Below the pieces are notes generated by a model. The model worked only from the letters and a program-made list of their open reading frames with translations. It was not told the DNA's origin and made no database searches. The translations under genes were made by a program, and so were the position numbers. Shown in pieces: positions 17,492 to 25,977 of a DNA stretch of 64,000 nt (position 1 is its first letter; every line of letters starts with the position of its first letter). The DNA comes from Micromonospora echinaurantiaca (GTDB taxonomy: Bacteria; Actinomycetota; Actinomycetes; Mycobacteriales; Micromonosporaceae): contig NZ_LT607750.1 in assembly GCF_900090235.1 (NCBI RefSeq), positions 3,112,501 through 3,176,500 on the forward strand, in the 5' to 3' direction.

Positions 17492-17536
17492 CGGTGACGA
17501 GACGTCTCCTCGTTCTCTCTCACCTCGGAGTCACCG
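17492..17536 (+). promoter_or_regulatory. RBS-sequestering stem before the efflux gene
   Basis: CGGTGAC (17492-17498) is the exact complement of GTCACCG (17530-17536), the seven bases directly before ATG 17537. The ribosome site CGGAG (17526-17530) falls at the base of this stem. The palindrome GAGACGTCTC (17499-17508) sits inside the loop. This would occlude translation initiation until the leader is rearranged. Confidence 0.5.
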
Positions 17537-18718
17537 ATGCCTCTGCCGCTCTACCTGCTTGCCGTGGCGGTCTTCGCCATGGGCACCTCGGAGTTCATGC
17601 TCGCCGGCCTGGTGCCGGACATCGCCACGAGCCTCGACGTGTCGGTCGGCGCCGCCGGGCTCCTGACCTCGGCGTTCGCTGTCGGGATGATCGTCGGCGC
17701 GCCACTGATGGCAGCACTGGCACGCTGGTGGCCTGCCCGGGCCAGCCTGCTGGGCTTCGTGCTGGCCTTCGCCGTGGCCCACGTCGTGGGCGCCCTCACG
17801 ACGAGTTTCGCGGTCCTGCTCGTCACCCGGATGGTCGCCGCCCTGGCCAACGCCGGCTTCCTGGCGGTGGCGCTGAGCACGGCGGCCACGCTCGTCGCCA
17901 CCGACCAGAAAGGGCGCGCGCTGGCGGTGCTGCTCTCGGGTACGACGGTGGCCACCATCGCAGGAGTTCCCGGCGGTGCGCTGCTCGGCACGGTGCTCAA
18001 CTGGCGGGCAACCTTCTGGGCTGTCGCACTGCTCTGCCTTCCCGCCGCCATCGGCGTGGTGAGGGGCATCCCGGCACGTGCCCGGCAGACCCCTCGGGAC
18101 GCTCCGGCCGGTTCGTCTCTCCGGAGCGAGATCGCTCAGCTCGTGATGCCGAGGCTGGCCCTGGTCATGCTGCTCGGCGCCCTCATCAACGCTGCCACCT
18201 TCGCCACGTTCACCTACCTGGCACCGATCGTGACCAACACCGCCGGCCTGGCCGAGCTGTGGGTCTCGGTCGCGCTGGTGCTCTTCGGGGCTGGATCCTT
18301 CGTCGGCGTCAGCGTCGCGGGACGGCTCTCCGATCAGCGTCCGGACATCGTGATCGCCGTCGGTGGTCCGTCGCTGCTGCTCGGCTGGGTCACGATGGCG
18401 ACCCTGGCCGCCCAACCGGTGGCGGTTCTGCTCCTCGTCTTCGTGCAGGGCACGCTGTCCTTCGCGGTCGGCAGCACGCTGATCGCCAGGGTGCTCTACG
18501 AGGCAGCGGGCGCCCCCACCATGGGTGGGTCGTATGCGACCGCCGCGCTCAACATCGGTGCTGCCGGCGGCCCCGTCCTCGCAGCGGCGACCCTCGCGGC
18601 CGGCGCTGGCGATCTCGGCCCGGTGTGGGTCAGCGGCCTCCTGGTCGCGGTGGCCCTGCTCATCGCCCTGCCGCTCCGGCAACTCATCGCACCCCACGCC
18701 GGCCAGGCGCTTCGATGA
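17537..18718 (+). CDS. cmx: Cmx/CmrA-type chloramphenicol efflux MFS transporter
   Basis: The 393-residue protein matches the length and opening of actinobacterial chloramphenicol exporters (MPLPLYLLAVAVFAMGTSEFM, GLVPDIA, SAFAVGMIVGAPLMAAL). Twelve membrane helices are visible. The MGTSEFM motif in helix 1 and the GxLxGRLSDxxP-type loop (VAGRLSDQRPD) mark it as a drug:proton antiporter of the DHA family. It should export chloramphenicol from the cytoplasm. The upstream leader ORF and occluding hairpin suggest induction by the drug through attenuation. The ribosome site CGGAG is 6 bases from the ATG. Related sugar-efflux MFS members are an alternative, but the N-terminal motif favours the Cmx group. 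Confidence 0.85.
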   Translation: MPLPLYLLAVAVFAMGTSEFMLAGLVPDIATSLDVSVGAAGLLTSAFAVGMIVGAPLMAALARWWPARASLLGFVLAFAVAHVVGALTTSFAVLLVTRMVAALANAGFLAVALSTAATLVATDQKGRALAVLLSGTTVATIAGVPGGALLGTVLNWRATFWAVALLCLPAAIGVVRGIPARARQTPRDAPAGSSLRSEIAQLVMPRLALVMLLGALINAATFATFTYLAPIVTNTAGLAELWVSVALVLFGAGSFVGVSVAGRLSDQRPDIVIAVGGPSLLLGWVTMATLAAQPVAVLLLVFVQGTLSFAVGSTLIARVLYEAAGAPTMGGSYATAALNIGAAGGPVLAAATLAAGAGDLGPVWVSGLLVAVALLIALPLRQLIAPHAGQALR

Positions 18719-18953
18719 CCACGCGGACGTTCCGTCGAGTGACCCCTCGTGCGCTGAGTCGACGTCGAACGCCGACCGGCGGACCAGGCATGGTACCGGG
18801 CGCGGCCAGCGGATCGGGATTCGGCGGTTTCGCGCCCACCGCGAATTGTCCATGATCCTAAACGGCCGATCCGGCGGTACGGTCCTTACTACCGCGGCGC
18901 GCACGCGCCCGATGCGCGCCGCCACCAGTGGGGGCACTGTGCGGAGGACATCC

Positions 18954-20966
18954 ATGACTCGACCACATCGCACACCAGGCTGGAGACGCCGTACGGTCGG
19001 CGCGGCGGCAGTGACCATGCTCCTCATCGCCACGCTGCCGGGCACGGCGGCGGGCCAGGAGCCGGGACCGGATCCACGGATCGATCTCGGCGCAGGCTGG
19101 CTGGACGCGCAGAGCGCGAGCAGCAACCTCGAACTGCTGGCGCACCACGACAAACCGGCAGGCTTCGTCAACCCGGCCAACCCCGGTGACTTCGGCTTCG
19201 CCGGATCGGATCTCGCCTTCGGCGGCACGCACGCCTTCATGGGCAACTTCAACGGCTTCAACATCTACGACATCTCGCAGCCGGCCAACCCGACCCTGGT
19301 CACCAGCGTGGTGTGCCCGGGCGGGCAGGGCGACCTGTCGGTCCACGGCACCCTGCTGTTCATGTCGGTCGAGGAGAGCCGCGGCCGGGTCGACTGCGGC
19401 ACCAACCCCGCGGCCGGCACCCGCTTCCAAGGCGTACGCGTCTTCGACATCAGCGACGTGGCGAACCCGGTGCAGGTCGCGGCCGTGCAGACCTGCCGGG
19501 GCTCGCACACCCACACCCTGGTGACCGACCCGGACGATAGCGCGAACGTCTACGTGTACGTCTCCGGCACCGCCGGGGTCCGCCCGGCGAGCACGATGGC
19601 CGGCTGCAACAACGTCCCCGCCTCCGGTGAGGACCCGGCGCGGTGGCGGATCGACGTCATCAAGGTCCCGGTGGCGCACCCGGAGCAGGCCGCGATCGTC
19701 AGCGGTCCGCGCCTGTTCGCCGACCCCGACACCGGCGCCGTCGACGGCCTGCAGAACACCCCGCCCGCGCCGCGGCACCCGTCGGGCGGGTCGTGGAGCC
19801 CGTCGCCGGTCACCGACGCCTGCCACGACATCACCGCCTACCCCGAGCTCGGGTTGGCCGCGGGCGCCTGCGAGGGCAATGGCATCCTGATCGACATCTC
19901 CGACCCGGCGAACCCGGTGCGGATCGACGAGGTCGCCGACCCGAACTTCGCGTACTGGCACTCCGCGACGCTCAGCAACGACGGCAAGAAGGTCATCTTC
20001 ACCGACGAGTGGGGCGGCGGCACCGGCGCCCGGTGCCGCACGACCGACCAGCCGCAGTGGGGCGCCAACGCGATCTTCGACATCGTCGACGGCAAGATGC
20101 GGTTCGCCAGCTACTACAAGCTGCCGGTGCCGCAGACGCTGCAGGAGAACTGCGTCGCCCACAACGGGTCGCTGATCCCGGTGCCCGGGCGGGACATCCT
20201 CGCCCAGGCCTGGTACCAGGGCGGCATCTCGCTGCTGGACTTCACCGACTCGGCCAACCCGCGCGAGATCGGCTACTTCGACCGGGGGCCGATCAGCCCC
20301 ACCGCGCTGATGCTCGGCGGCTTCTGGTCCGCGTACTGGTACAACGGCCAGGTCTACGGCAGCGAGATCGCCCGCGGGTTCGACGTCTTCGGGCTGCGGC
20401 CCAGCGAGCACCTGACCGAGGCGGAGATCGCCGCGGCCCGCGAGGTGCAGTTGCCGCAGTTCAACGCCCAGTTGCAGACCAGGATCAGCTGGGCGCCGAG
20501 CTTCGCGGTGGCCCGGGCCCACTTCGACCAGTTGCTGCGGACCTGCACCACGACCGTCGCGAACCGGCACAACGGACCGCTGACGGTCACCGGCGTCACC
20601 TGCCTGACCGGGGCGACAGTCTCCGGGCCGGTCACCGTCCGCCCGGGTGCCACGCTGCTCGCCATCGACTCGTCGATCGCCGGCCCGGTGTCGGCGTCGA
20701 ACGCGGCGGCGGTGCACCTCTACCACAGCACCGTGCGGGGGCCGGTGAGCGTCACCGGTACGACGGGCAGCGCCGCCATCGTGGACACCGAGATCCACGG
20801 GCCGGCCATGCTGACCGGCGGCACAGCAACGGTCGCGCCGATCATCGCCGACAGCACGGTGCGCGGCCCGCTCGCCTGCACCGGCAACGCGCCGGCGCCG
20901 ATCAACCTCGGTGCGGCCAACACCGTGCACGGGCCGGCCACCGGCCAGTGCGCCGGTCTCGACTGA
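18954..20966 (+). CDS. secreted LVIVD-repeat protein with C-terminal beta-solenoid-like domain
   Basis: The 670-residue protein is read from ATG 18954, which has GCGGAGG six bases upstream. It begins with a signal peptide (RRRTVGAAAVTMLLIATLPGTAAG, cleavage likely after TAAG/GQ). The central region contains repeats of the form YDISQPANPTLV, FDISDVANPVQV, IDISDPANPVRI and LDFTDSANPREI, which are LVIVD-type beta-propeller blades. The last ~130 residues show short repeats built on GPVTV, STVRGPVSV, TEIHGPAML and STVRGPLAC, typical of a right-handed solenoid. No catalytic residues are evident. It is probably an extracellular or wall-associated protein of unknown role, alone in its unit and followed by a strong terminator. 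Confidence 0.82.
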   Translation: MTRPHRTPGWRRRTVGAAAVTMLLIATLPGTAAGQEPGPDPRIDLGAGWLDAQSASSNLELLAHHDKPAGFVNPANPGDFGFAGSDLAFGGTHAFMGNFNGFNIYDISQPANPTLVTSVVCPGGQGDLSVHGTLLFMSVEESRGRVDCGTNPAAGTRFQGVRVFDISDVANPVQVAAVQTCRGSHTHTLVTDPDDSANVYVYVSGTAGVRPASTMAGCNNVPASGEDPARWRIDVIKVPVAHPEQAAIVSGPRLFADPDTGAVDGLQNTPPAPRHPSGGSWSPSPVTDACHDITAYPELGLAAGACEGNGILIDISDPANPVRIDEVADPNFAYWHSATLSNDGKKVIFTDEWGGGTGARCRTTDQPQWGANAIFDIVDGKMRFASYYKLPVPQTLQENCVAHNGSLIPVPGRDILAQAWYQGGISLLDFTDSANPREIGYFDRGPISPTALMLGGFWSAYWYNGQVYGSEIARGFDVFGLRPSEHLTEAEIAAAREVQLPQFNAQLQTRISWAPSFAVARAHFDQLLRTCTTTVANRHNGPLTVTGVTCLTGATVSGPVTVRPGATLLAIDSSIAGPVSASNAAAVHLYHSTVRGPVSVTGTTGSAAIVDTEIHGPAMLTGGTATVAPIIADSTVRGPLACTGNAPAPINLGAANTVHGPATGQCAGLD

Positions 20967-21279
20967 CGCACTCTGAGGACCGCCAGCCGGGGGCGTGTCC
21001 TGCCACAGCTTCGGCAGGACATGCCCCCGGTGCTGGCCGACGGCGCGTGGTGGGCCGGCGCACGGACGTCAGGGCCGGCCCCCGGACGCGGACCGGCCCC
21101 GACCGGGCGCCGGTGGCGGCCGGTACCGCCAGCGCGGCCGGAGCACTGGCGTCGGTGGCGCGAGCGGTCGGCCGGCTCCGTGGACCCGGCCCGATCGCCG
21201 GGCAACGCCACGCGGACGGGCATGTATAGAGTGCGGTGATCGCAGAGCGCGATGAACGACTCCGGAATGGACGGTCCTT
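20967..21279. other. intergenic region with terminator
   Basis: This 313-base gap holds the long hairpin at 20987-21030 and otherwise only shadow reading frames. No RNA gene or operator is apparent before the TTG start at 21280. Confidence 0.5.
20987..21030 (+). terminator. strong intrinsic hairpin terminator
   Basis: An 18-bp stem (20987-21004 with 21013-21030) with one G-U pair encloses an 8-base loop, 20 bases after the LVIVD gene stop. There is no U tract, as is usual in GC-rich actinomycetes. Confidence 0.8.
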
Positions 21280-21765
21280 TTGGGAACCCTCACCGATCGA
21301 CTGCGCCACAAGCTGAACCGGGCCGTCAAGCGCGGCGCGGTCCTGCTCGCGGCCGCCATGGTCGCCGTGTTCGCCCTGCCGTCCGCGGCCATGGCCGAAG
21401 ACAACTACTACAAGACCTGCGAGTACGACTATGCGAGTTGCCAGACCGGCGTGAAGGTCGGGCTCCCGCAGGGCCAGTGCATGACGACGAGCCTCGCCTA
21501 CGCGTATACGCAGATCTGCATCGACTACAACGGCGACTACGTCTACGTCAGGGATGGCAAGGCCGACGGCTACGCCGCGATCGGCTACGTCAACTCCACC
21601 AACGGCGTCGACAGCCGCTATTGCCGGAACAACCACGGCTACGGCACCTGGGCCAGGTGCAACTTCGACTGGGCCGAGGCGGGCAGGCACGCCGCGTCCG
21701 CCGGATACCTGGAACAGTTCTACGTCATGCACCTCGACTACCTCTGGACGTGGTACGACAATTAG
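21280..21765 (+). CDS. small secreted Tyr/Asp-rich protein
   Basis: The 161-residue protein begins at TTG 21280, the only start that keeps the full positively charged N-terminus (RLRHKLNRAVKRG). Its signal peptide hydrophobic core is AVLLAAAMVAVFALPSAAMA, with cleavage expected after AMA. The mature part is about 120 residues, rich in Tyr, Asn and Asp, with five cysteines. It has a YVRDGKADGYAAIGYV segment and ends in LDYLWTWYDN. No family is recognised. It is probably an exported structural or signalling protein. It may be cotranscribed with nothing else and ends before a GC hairpin at 21854. Confidence 0.65.
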   Translation: MGTLTDRLRHKLNRAVKRGAVLLAAAMVAVFALPSAAMAEDNYYKTCEYDYASCQTGVKVGLPQGQCMTTSLAYAYTQICIDYNGDYVYVRDGKADGYAAIGYVNSTNGVDSRYCRNNHGYGTWARCNFDWAEAGRHAASAGYLEQFYVMHLDYLWTWYDN

Positions 21766-22118
21766 CGGCCGGCTAGACCAGCGCCGGATCGGCCCGACGC
21801 CGCCGCATCCAGGCGGTGATCCGCGACAAGCAGGAGCAGCGGCACAACGGACGGCCGGGGGCCGCCCGCGCGGGTGGCCCCCGGCGTTCGGCTGGGCGGG
21901 CGCCCCACGTCCCGTGGCCACGGCGCTGCGACATGTCGCCCACACCCAGGCCCAGCGAATCCGGAAGCCGATCCCTACGGTCGGGTCATGAGCAGCGACG
22001 ACGGCGGGTGGGCCCGGCTCCCCGCAGGGCGCTGAGCAGGTCCGCGATACGCAGCGGGCCTTGCGGCCGTGACACCCGAACCGGCGGCGGGGCCACGTTC
22101 GACAGCACGCACCCCCGC
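21766..22118. other. intergenic region between convergent genes
   Basis: This 353-base gap contains the hairpin at 21854-21885 and no plausible gene. Plus-strand readings here are Arg/Pro-rich shadows. Confidence 0.5.
21854..21885. terminator. GC-rich hairpin terminator
   Basis: A 14-bp stem (21854-21867 with 21872-21885, one G-U) closes on a 4-base loop between two convergent genes. It could terminate transcription from either side. Confidence 0.7.
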
Positions 22119-22799
22119 TCAGCCGGAGAGCTTCGCCAGCAACTCCCGCATGCTCCTGATCTCGATGGCCTGGTCGGCGTTGACCTCGCGGGCGAACCGG
22201 TCGCTGGCCGGCTCTAACCCGCCCCCTGCCGCGTAGAGCTGCTCCACCATGGTCAGTGCGCCGTTGTGGTGCCGGATCATCAGGTCGAGGAAGAGCCGGT
22301 CGAACTCCGCGCCGCGGGCCCGCCCCAGCTGGCTGAGTTGCTCCGGGGTGAGCATGCCCGGCATCGCCGCGTCGTGCCCGGCGTGGTGCGCGTGCGGGCC
22401 GGGGACCTGCTCGCCACGTTCGGTGAGCCACCGCTGCATCTGGGCGATCTCGTCGCGCTGCGACGTCTCGATTCGCCGGGCGAGCAGTGACACCTCCCGG
22501 CTGGCCGCGCGGTCCGGGACGAGCGCCGTCATCTCCAGCGCCTGCGCGTGGTGCGCGATCATCCGCTGCATGAACTGGGTGTCGGCGGCGGTGTGCGCCG
22601 ACGGCGAGGCCAGCTCCGCCTGCTCGGCCGGGGAGAGCGTACGGCCGGCCTGACCCGGCGCGCCCGGCTGGACGACCCGGGTGGCGGCCGGCTCCTCGGG
22701 CCGGTCACCGGTGAGCTGGAGGACGGCGACCAGCGCCGCGACGACGGTGACGGCGGCGGCCGCCACGGTGGTCAGGACTCGGCGACGCGACGAGAACAC
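22119..22799 (-). CDS. DUF305 family anchored protein
   Basis: The 226-residue protein is read from GTG 22799 (VFSSRRRVLTTVAAAAV), giving an N-terminal membrane anchor or signal (about residues 9-27). Two DUF305 half-repeats follow: MIAHHAQALEMTALV (about 85-99) and MIRHHNGALTMVEQL (about 181-195). The HH pairs and methionines are the conserved family features, and DUF305 proteins have a ferritin-like helical fold often linked to copper or other metal handling. A His-rich AHHAGHDAAMPGM stretch lies between them. Metal binding outside the cell is therefore plausible, not proven. Longer starts lie upstream of the TAC-rich promoter region at 22812-22826. Confidence 0.8.
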   Translation of the reverse strand: MFSSRRRVLTTVAAAAVTVVAALVAVLQLTGDRPEEPAATRVVQPGAPGQAGRTLSPAEQAELASPSAHTAADTQFMQRMIAHHAQALEMTALVPDRAASREVSLLARRIETSQRDEIAQMQRWLTERGEQVPGPHAHHAGHDAAMPGMLTPEQLSQLGRARGAEFDRLFLDLMIRHHNGALTMVEQLYAAGGGLEPASDRFAREVNADQAIEIRSMRELLAKLSG

Positions 22800-22811
22800 G
22801 ATGTGATCACC

Positions 22812-22826
22812 GTACCTAGGTTGTAC
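22812..22826. promoter_or_regulatory. possible operator or promoter of the DUF305 gene
   Basis: GTAC-CTAGGTT-GTAC contains GTAC at each end around a CCTAGG core, 13 bases upstream of the GTG start. Read on the minus strand it includes TAGGTA as a possible -10. Evidence is weak. Confidence 0.25.
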
Positions 22827-22979
22827 ACCTGCGCCCGGACCGCGGCGAGCCCGGTCAGGTAGGTGGTCAGCGTATCCCGACCCACCGCTGATCCGGAGCG
22901 GTGATCGTGGGCGATCCGGCGGGGCTTGCGCCGGCGGCGTCACCAGTGAGGGCGCGTGGGCGACCGGACCGGACGAGCG

Positions 22980-24524
22980 TCAGCTGTCCCGGTGCGGAGG
23001 GGGCGACGCGGAGCCGAACCCGGTGTCCAGGTCCCCCTCCGGGCCGGGCATCGCGGGGCCTTCCCCCCCACCCGTGGCCAGCCGGCTGTGGCGGCGGCTG
23101 TAGAGGAAGTAGACGACGAAGCCCAGCGCCATCCAGGCGAGGAACCGCAGCCAGGTCTCGACGGTGAGGAACGCCATCAGCACCACGCAGGCGACGATCG
23201 CGAGCACCGGGATCACCGGTCCCCAGGGGACGCGGAAGCCACGCGGCAGGTCCGGCCGGCGGCGGCGCAGCAGGATGACCGCGGCCGCGACGAGGACGAA
23301 GGCGAACAGGGTGCCGATGTTGACCAGCTCGGCGAGTTCCTCCAGCGGGATGAACCCGGCGAGCGCGGCCACCAGCAGGCCGATGATGATGGTGATCCGG
23401 TGCGGGGTGCCGTACCGCGGATGCACGCGGCTCAACCAGCGCGGCAGCAGCCCGTCGCGGCTCATGGCGAAGGCGACCCGGCTCTGGCCGAGCATCAGGA
23501 TCATCACCACCGTGGTCAACCCGGCCAGCGCGCCGACGGTGATCAGGTTGGCGAACAGCGGCTGGTCGACGGCTTGGAACGCCGCGGCCAGCGGTGCCTC
23601 CGTGTCCAGGTCGGCGTAGTTCTGCATGCCCACCACCACCAGCGAGACGGCGACGTAGAGCGCGGTGCAGACCGCCAGCGAACCGAGGATTCCGCGCGGC
23701 ACGTCGCGCTGCGGCACCCGGGTCTCCTCGGCCGCGGTGGCCACGATGTCGAAGCCGATGAACGCGAAGAACACCAGCGCCGCGGCGGCGAAGATGCCGC
23801 TGATCCCGAAGTTGGCCGGCGCCTGCCCGAAGATGGCCTCCATCAGGGTCGCCTCGGCGCCGGAACCACCGGCCGCGGGCTCGGCCGGCGGGACGAACGG
23901 CGTGTAGTTGTCCCGCTTGAGGAAGAACAGGCCGGCGATGATCACGAGGAGCACCACCGCCACCTTGATGGCGACCACCACGGCGTTCACCCGGGACGAG
24001 ACCTTGATGCCGGCGACCAGGACCGCGGTGAGGATCAGCACGATGAGCGTGGCGGGCAGGTTGAACGCGCTGCCGTCGCCGCCGGTGATGGCGGCCGGCA
24101 GCGACACCCCGAGCGTCTCCAGCAGCACCGCCAGGTACTGCGACCACCCGACCGCCACCGTGGCGCCGGCCAGGATGAACTCCAGGATGAGATCCCATCC
24201 GATGATCCATGCGACCAGCTCGCCGAGCGCGGCGTACGAGTAGGTGTAGGCGCTGCCGGCGACCGGCACGGTGGAGGCGAACTCGGCGTAGCAGAGCGCG
24301 GCGAGCGCGCAGGCGATGCCGGCCACGACGAAGGAGAGCGCCACCGCGGGCCCGGCGGTCTGGTTCGCGGCCACTCCGGTCAGCACGAAGATGCCCGTGC
24401 CGATGATGACCCCGATGCCGAACACGGTGAGGTCCAGGCCGGACAGCACCTTGCGGAGCTGGTGCTCGGGTTGCTCCGTGTCGCGGATCGACTGCTCGAC
24501 CGATTTCCTGCGCAAGAGGCTCAC
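22980..24524 (-). CDS. APC-family amino-acid permease (cationic amino acid transporter type)
   Basis: The 514-residue protein has 12-14 hydrophobic helices. Its opening, LSGLDLTVFGIGVIIGTGIF with the GxGxIIGxGIF substrate-loop motif, is diagnostic of the APC superfamily. YAEFASTVPVAGSAYTYSY and the long loop AAEETRVPQRDVPRGIL match the cationic amino acid transporter subgroup (YfnA/CAT-like). It should import amino acids using the proton or sodium gradient in the cytoplasmic membrane. The N-terminus RKSVEQSIRDTEQPEHQLRK is also family-typical. It is a single gene with no catabolic partner beside it, so the substrate cannot be inferred. Confidence 0.88.
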   Translation of the reverse strand: MSLLRRKSVEQSIRDTEQPEHQLRKVLSGLDLTVFGIGVIIGTGIFVLTGVAANQTAGPAVALSFVVAGIACALAALCYAEFASTVPVAGSAYTYSYAALGELVAWIIGWDLILEFILAGATVAVGWSQYLAVLLETLGVSLPAAITGGDGSAFNLPATLIVLILTAVLVAGIKVSSRVNAVVVAIKVAVVLLVIIAGLFFLKRDNYTPFVPPAEPAAGGSGAEATLMEAIFGQAPANFGISGIFAAAALVFFAFIGFDIVATAAEETRVPQRDVPRGILGSLAVCTALYVAVSLVVVGMQNYADLDTEAPLAAAFQAVDQPLFANLITVGALAGLTTVVMILMLGQSRVAFAMSRDGLLPRWLSRVHPRYGTPHRITIIIGLLVAALAGFIPLEELAELVNIGTLFAFVLVAAAVILLRRRRPDLPRGFRVPWGPVIPVLAIVACVVLMAFLTVETWLRFLAWMALGFVVYFLYSRRHSRLATGGGEGPAMPGPEGDLDTGFGSASPPPHRDS

Positions 24525-24786
24525 GACCGGATCACCTCACCGTCTCGGACCGCCCGGATAACGCCCATGGCATGACGACTGACCCAGAAACAGCGGCGGT
24601 AAACGTCGTCCGATCCGGCGTTGGAGGCACGATGCCGACAGGGAGCGGGAAAGTGGCGGCCGATCCCCGTCGCCGGCGCGGGTTTCCGCGAGCGCCGCCG
24701 CCGCGCGCACCGGCCCGGATTCGGCTCCGGTGCACCGGTCGCGGTCCTTCGAGCGGCAGCGGGTCGTTTGTCCGGTCAGCGGCTCG

Positions 24787-25860
24787 TCACGGGTGGTGGA
24801 TCGGGGTGTCAAGGTCGGTGAGGGGCCGACCCGAGCCTCCCCACGCCTCGGCGATGATTTCGGCGGCGATCGCCACGGCGGTCTCCTCCGGTGTCCGCGC
24901 GCCGAGGTCCAGCCCGACCGGGGAGTGGAGGCGGGCCAGGGCGATAGGGTCCACGCCCTCCTCCCGCAGTCGACGGAGCCGGTCGGCGTGGGTGCGGCGG
25001 CTGCCCATCGCGCCGACGTAGCGGGCCGGGGTGCGCAGGGCGACCTTCAGCAGCGGGACGTCGAACTTCGGGTCGTGGGTCAGCACGCAGAGCACCGTGC
25101 GCTCGTCGACCGGCGTCGACTCCAGGTAGGTGTGCGGCCACTGGACGACGAGGTCGTCGGCGTCCGGGAAGCGCTTGCGGGTGGCGAACACCGGACGGGC
25201 GTCGCAGACCGTGACGTGGTAGCCGAGGAACTGACCGATCCGGGCGACCGCGGCGGCGTAGTCGATCGCCCCGAAGACGATCATCCGGGGCGGGGGCAGG
25301 TACGACTGGACGAAGACGCGGACGTCGTCGCGTCGCCGCTCTCCCCGCCTCCCGAGCCGGATCGTGCCGGTGCTGCCGGCCGCGAGCATGCCGGCGGCCT
25401 GCTGTGCCGCCGCGCGATCCAGGTCGGGGTCGCCGAGGCTGCCGGCGACCCGGTCGGGCCAGAGCACCAGCTGGGCGTCCTCGACCGAGGCGGTGGCGAC
25501 CGGCCGGCCGTCCCGGATCGCGGCGAGCACCTCGTCGGGTTCGGTGGTGGCGACGTCCGGTTGGACCAGGACCTCGATGGTGCCGCCGCAGGTCAGACCA
25601 ATGTCGAACGCGTCGTCGTCGCTGACGCCGTACGTCTGGGTGCGGGCCCGACCGGTCTCGATCGTCTCCAGGCACAGCTCGTAGACCGCGCCCTCGACAC
25701 AGCCGCCCGAGACGCTGCCCAGCACCTCGCCGTGCGCGGAGACGGCCATGGCGGCGCCCGGCTGCCGGGGCGCCGACCGCCAGGTCCGGACGACGGTCGC
25801 CACGGCGTACCCGACGCCGGCGGCGCGCCAGGCCGTCAGCCCGTCGACGATGTCCCGCAT
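24787..25860 (-). CDS. XdhC/CoxF-family molybdenum-enzyme maturation protein
   Basis: The 357-residue protein has an N-terminal XdhC_CoxI domain (ATVVRTWRSAPRQPGAAM; the SGGCVEGAV loop; LTCGGTIEV) and a C-terminal Rossmann-like XdhC_C domain (RMIVFGAIDYAAAVARIG; CDARPVFATRKRFPDAD; VGAMGSRRTHADRL). Family members bind molybdenum cofactor, help its sulfuration and insert it into xanthine dehydrogenase-type enzymes. Divergent placement from coxM across a large palindrome argues that it matures the carbon monoxide dehydrogenase. A cysteine pair (C54 and C91 region) fits the sulfur-handling role known for XdhC. Confidence 0.88.
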   Translation of the reverse strand: MRDIVDGLTAWRAAGVGYAVATVVRTWRSAPRQPGAAMAVSAHGEVLGSVSGGCVEGAVYELCLETIETGRARTQTYGVSDDDAFDIGLTCGGTIEVLVQPDVATTEPDEVLAAIRDGRPVATASVEDAQLVLWPDRVAGSLGDPDLDRAAAQQAAGMLAAGSTGTIRLGRRGERRRDDVRVFVQSYLPPPRMIVFGAIDYAAAVARIGQFLGYHVTVCDARPVFATRKRFPDADDLVVQWPHTYLESTPVDERTVLCVLTHDPKFDVPLLKVALRTPARYVGAMGSRRTHADRLRRLREEGVDPIALARLHSPVGLDLGARTPEETAVAIAAEIIAEAWGGSGRPLTDLDTPIHHP

Positions 25861-25885
25861 GGCGGAACGATCCGTGAGCGGCGCG

Positions 25886-25935
25886 GCACCGTCAACGGCG
25901 ACCTAAGGGATCGCTTAGGTCACCGTTGACGGCGC
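25886..25935. promoter_or_regulatory. 50-bp palindrome in the xdhC-coxM divergent promoter
   Basis: The dyad is centred at 25910.5 with 22 of 25 positions paired. Its strongest parts are CGTCAACGG (25890-25898) with CCGTTGACG (25923-25931), and ACCTAAG (25901-25907) with CTTAGGT (25914-25920). It lies 26 bases from the xdhC start and 43 from coxM. It is a probable operator for both directions, or a 5' UTR hairpin. Confidence 0.7.
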
Positions 25936-25977
25936 TACGCGGCGGGGCCAGATTGGGCCGGACTGCGGAGGTGCGAC

